Assembly: GCA_024636395.1 (NCBI GenBank)
Contig: JAGXHD010000207.1
Span: 1-9,062 of the forward strand
DNA from: Sulfitobacter sp.
GTDB taxonomy: Bacteria > Pseudomonadota > Alphaproteobacteria > Rhodobacterales > Rhodobacteraceae
Direction of reading: 5' to 3'
Length of the DNA: 9,062 nucleotides
The notes under the pieces: model-generated
Database searches by the model: none
The model's input: only the letters and a program-made list of their open reading frames with translations
What the model was told of the DNA's origin: nothing
Program-made: the position numbers and the translations under genes
Shown: piece after piece, positions 6,949 through 9,062 of the stretch
Layout: every line of letters begins with the position of its first letter
How positions within the stretch are numbered: position 1 is the first letter of the stretch

Positions 6949-6997
6949 GCGGCCGGATTCGGTTGGCTCCGGATCCCCACACTACGCGCCGCATGCT

Positions 6998-7501
6998 TCA
7001 GATTTCTGAGCGTGAGCGCACCAAACCGCGCACCGCCGTGCGCAGCAGCGCGCCTGAATAAATGCGGTGTAAAGGTAAGCTGAGCTTTGCAGCCAAAGGC
7101 AGCGACGCACCAGGGGCAGCGATGACGGCGGACCCGAAACGCACAACGCTCCGCCCATCCTGCGCGACACTCGCGCTGAACCATGATCGCGTAAGGTCTG
7201 ACTGGTCTTTGAGCAAGATCTGTCCGTCCGTCCGCGCTTCGACACGCCAAACGGCAAACGTGTCAGTTTCGCCTGCGATCATCGCGGCACTGTCGCTGTC
7301 GAAGATCCGTTTGCGCAACGCGAGACGAAGGACGATGCGCTCTACACGAAACAAACTCGTGGTATAGAATGCGGCAACAAATTGCTCGAGATCGACGCTT
7401 CCCGGAACGCAAGCTTCATAGCAATCCGTATAGGTTGCGCCCTCCCCCACGTAGCGCTGTAAAAGCCCGTCTTGCGGGACAGGGCACGGCGCGACCTTCA
7501 C
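6998..7501 (-). CDS. Conserved-looking hypothetical protein translationally coupled to acuI
   Basis: This encodes 167 residues from a GTG start whose bases GTGA overlap the acuI stop codon by four, a typical translational-coupling arrangement; no independent ribosome binding site is evident. The frame stays open further upstream, but there it lies wholly inside acuI and reads as a shadow with atypical composition. I do not recognise the family with certainty. Visible features are YTDCYEACVPGSV (24-36) with Cys27 and Cys31, an aromatic segment FVAAFYTTSLFRVERIVLRLA (41-61), FAVWRVEAR (82-90), TRSWFSASV (104-112) and RFGSAVI (121-127). No signal peptide or membrane helix is clear. The C-terminus is basic. 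It looks like a small soluble alpha/beta protein. Its position suggests a link to acryloyl-CoA or DMSP metabolism, but no function can be assigned. Confidence 0.75.
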   Translation of the reverse strand: MKVAPCPVPQDGLLQRYVGEGATYTDCYEACVPGSVDLEQFVAAFYTTSLFRVERIVLRLALRKRIFDSDSAAMIAGETDTFAVWRVEARTDGQILLKDQSDLTRSWFSASVAQDGRSVVRFGSAVIAAPGASLPLAAKLSLPLHRIYSGALLRTAVRGLVRSRSEI

Positions 7502-8484
7502 GCGTTGACGTCGACCACAACCCGGCCCTGAACCTGGCCTTTGAGGATGTCCGCTGTCAGCTGCGGCAGGTCCGACATCTTTGCAGGCACCACCATCGCT
7601 TCGAGCTTTTCCATGGGCAAATCCTTCCCGATCCGCTCCCAAGCGCGCAGACGGTTGTCATACGGCTGCATCACGGAATCGATGCCGAGGAGGTTCACGC
7701 CGCGCAACAGAAAAGGAATAACGGTCGCTGGCAGACCAGCGCAACCCGCAAGCCCGACTGCCGCGACCGAGGCACCATACAGCATCTGCCCCAACACACG
7801 CGCCAGCATCGCGCCGCCGACAGCATCGATGCAGCCACCCCATGTCTCTCCTTCCAACGGCCGCTTTACGGTCTCGTTGATCTCCTCACGTGCAACAATC
7901 TGGGTCGCGCCGAGCGATTTGAGGTAGTCCGCAGTCTCGGGCCGTCCCGTGACACCGGCCACTTCATGGCCCAACGCCGCGAGGATGGCCACCGCGACCG
8001 ATCCCACACCGCCGGCAGCGCCGGTCACCAGAACCGGCCCGGATTTGATCCCGTGATCCTCCAGCGCCATCACCGACAGCATCGACGTGAAGCCTGCCGT
8101 CCCCACAGCCATCGCCTGCCGCGTATCGAGACCCTCCGGCAGCGGCACCAGCCAGTCGGCCTTCACCCGCGCCTTTTGCGCATAGCCACCCCAATGGGCT
8201 TCGCCTACGCGCCAGCCTGTCAGCACGACCCTATCGCCCGCCTTATACCGCGGATCCGACGAGTCTTCGACCCTGCCGGCAAAATCGATTCCAGGCACAT
8301 GCGGATAATTGCGGACAAGGCCGCCTCCCCCAGGGCTCATGCACAGACCATCCTTGTAGTTGACCGTGGTATATTCGACCGCCACAAGCACTTCGCCAGC
8401 GGGCAGCTGATCCTCGGAAATCTGTGTAATCGCAGCGGAGGTGTTGCCCTCGTCGTCCTTGGTCACAATCATCGCATCAAACAT
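7498..8484 (-). CDS. acuI: Acryloyl-CoA reductase (NADPH), MDR superfamily
   Basis: This 328-residue zinc-independent medium-chain reductase is expected to reduce acryloyl-CoA to propionyl-CoA with NADPH. The reaction handles toxic acrylate-derived intermediates of DMSP breakdown. It closely resembles Ruegeria AcuI as I recall it: VNYKDGLC (41-48), HVPGIDFAG (62-70), LTGWRVGEAHWGGY (88-101), the nucleotide-binding VTGAAGGVGSVA (153-164), TGRPETADYL (179-188), VKRPLE (206-211) and QGRVVVDVNA at the C-terminus. The start at 8484 gives the family N-terminus MFDAMIV and has GAGAGGAG just upstream; an upstream ATG at 8514 would add ten unlikely residues. It follows dmdA after 104 bases, the arrangement known from roseobacters, and its stop overlaps the next gene. 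The short-chain YhdH label is the main alternative annotation for the same family. Confidence 0.95.
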   Translation of the reverse strand: MFDAMIVTKDDEGNTSAAITQISEDQLPAGEVLVAVEYTTVNYKDGLCMSPGGGGLVRNYPHVPGIDFAGRVEDSSDPRYKAGDRVVLTGWRVGEAHWGGYAQKARVKADWLVPLPEGLDTRQAMAVGTAGFTSMLSVMALEDHGIKSGPVLVTGAAGGVGSVAVAILAALGHEVAGVTGRPETADYLKSLGATQIVAREEINETVKRPLEGETWGGCIDAVGGAMLARVLGQMLYGASVAAVGLAGCAGLPATVIPFLLRGVNLLGIDSVMQPYDNRLRAWERIGKDLPMEKLEAMVVPAKMSDLPQLTADILKGQVQGRVVVDVNA

Positions 8485-8549
8485 ATAGCTCTCCTCTCGG
8501 GGGACTTTCCCCACACTTCCTAGATTTCTTCACTTGGCCTGAGACGCCG

Positions 8550-8573
8550 GGGTCCGGGGCTGGCCCCGGTCCC
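8550..8573. repeat. GC-rich palindrome in the dmdA-acuI intergenic region
   Basis: CCGGGGC (8554-8560) and GCCCCGG (8563-8569) are perfect complements around a two-base centre. Beyond one T/T mismatch, three further G/C pairs extend the stem. No T run follows on the minus strand, so it is not a normal intrinsic terminator. I recall similar GGTCCGGGGC-type palindromes as common between genes in Rhodobacteraceae. It may affect mRNA stability or the dmdA/acuI expression ratio. Confidence 0.6.
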
Positions 8574-8588
8574 ATCGCTTCAACCCAT

Positions 8589-9062
8589 TCAGGTCCAAAA
8601 CGCCTCATGCACTTCCGCATCGCGCGGCCCTTCAGGCGTTTGCACGCGCACCGCCGTACCCCCGTCCCAATGCGTCATACGCACCATGCCGAAGGCCACA
8701 TTGGTCTTAAAATCAGGCGACCAGGCAGCAGATGTTACCTGACCCACTTGCTTTTCTCCCGCCATGACCGGCCAGACCTGGTTACAGCCGGGCACCTTTG
8801 GCCCGTCGATCGCAATCGCGCGCACCTGCTGGACCGGACCTGCCTTTGCCACGCGTAGCAAGGCATCCCGCCCGATACAACCGATCGCCGTCTGGGTATC
8901 GCAAAACCGGCCCAGACCGCATTCATGAGGCGTATTGTCGTCAGTCATGTCGTTGCCATAGCTCAGCAAACCACCCTCGACCCGCTCGATCCCGTTGGGA
9001 CAACCCGCGCGCACGTCCAAATCCTCGCCCGCTTCCATCAGGGCATTCCACAGCGGCATGCC
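8589..9062 (-). CDS. dmdA: Dimethylsulfoniopropionate demethylase DmdA, C-terminal part (5' end outside window)
   Basis: The last 157 residues of a GcvT-like protein are visible, with the frame open to the right edge. DmdA moves a methyl group from DMSP to tetrahydrofolate, giving methylmercaptopropionate, the first step of the demethylation pathway. The fragment matches Ruegeria DmdA as I recall it: GMPLWNALMEAG, VRAGCPNGIERVEGGLLSYGNDMT, TPHECGLGRFC, QVGQVTSAAWSP, VAFGMVRMTHW and the ending VHEAFWT. GcvT-like glycine cleavage proteins share the fold, but the IERVEGGLLSYGNDMT and ECGL segments together with the adjacent acuI single out DmdA. A methionine at 9059 is internal, not the start. 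The protein is normally about 370 residues, so more than half of it lies outside. The terminal TGA is followed by the palindrome and acuI. Confidence 0.95.
   Translation of the reverse strand, partial: GMPLWNALMEAGEDLDVRAGCPNGIERVEGGLLSYGNDMTDDNTPHECGLGRFCDTQTAIGCIGRDALLRVAKAGPVQQVRAIAIDGPKVPGCNQVWPVMAGEKQVGQVTSAAWSPDFKTNVAFGMVRMTHWDGGTAVRVQTPEGPRDAEVHEAFWT

Noticed and set aside
6953..6972. Possible terminator after the hypothetical protein gene (CCGGA/TCCGG inverted repeat)
   Set aside because: The stem is only five bases with a ten-base loop and no T run follows.
7502..7642. Longer N-terminus for the 167-residue hypothetical protein
   Set aside because: The extension lies entirely within acuI in another frame and is Gly/Ala/Arg-rich; the GTG overlapping the acuI stop is a better start.
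8485..8514. Ten-residue N-terminal extension of AcuI
   Set aside because: It would encode the ribosome binding site itself; the family N-terminus begins at MFDAMIV.
7369..8523. Plus-strand open frame of 384 codons opposite acuI
   Set aside because: It is antisense to acuI, which is clearly conserved; the product is rich in His/Arg/Gln without motifs.

Overview
The window reads as chromosomal DNA of a marine Rhodobacterales bacterium (Roseobacter group, Sulfitobacter/Ruegeria-like). The reasons are the dmdA-acuI gene pair for dimethylsulfoniopropionate (DMSP) breakdown, a trgA-trgB pair of the Rhodobacter type, a photolyase-Cfa pair as in Rhodobacter sphaeroides, and moderately high GC. All eight genes lie on the minus strand, so transcription runs from the right edge to the left. 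I see no RNA gene, mobile element, CRISPR array or attachment site, and no gene-free stretch over 300 bases.

Right block (9062 to about 6998): the C-terminal part of DMSP demethylase DmdA, then the acryloyl-CoA reductase AcuI, then a 167-residue protein that I cannot name. The last one starts on a GTG that overlaps the acuI stop codon by four bases. A palindrome sits between dmdA and acuI. Downstream comes a 170-base gap with a 20-base-spaced direct repeat and a possible promoter, then a 12-helix BCCT transporter. Its quaternary-ammonium/sulfonium aromatic box is intact, so it could import betaine, choline or DMSP. A strong intrinsic terminator closes this block.

Middle (5051 to 3828): a PLP enzyme of the cysteine-desulfurase-like VC1184 type. 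It has the PLP lysine but no cysteine in the C-terminal region where desulfurases carry theirs. Its start codon is preceded by a perfect inverted repeat instead of a ribosome binding site.

Left block (3760 to 1): class I DNA photolyase (TTG start), a Cfa-type lipid methyltransferase, TrgA (membrane protein) and TrgB (gamma-glutamylcyclotransferase-like domain running into the start of a NUDIX domain, cut by the window edge). Gaps of 62, 30 and 6 bases suggest one operon. In R. sphaeroides, phrA and cfaA belong to the singlet-oxygen RpoE-ChrR regulon, so this block looks like a light/oxidative-stress unit with tellurite-resistance genes attached.

The two themes, DMSP use and photo-oxidative protection, fit a surface-ocean heterotroph. 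Protein identities rest on recalled family sequences and motifs; no database search was run.
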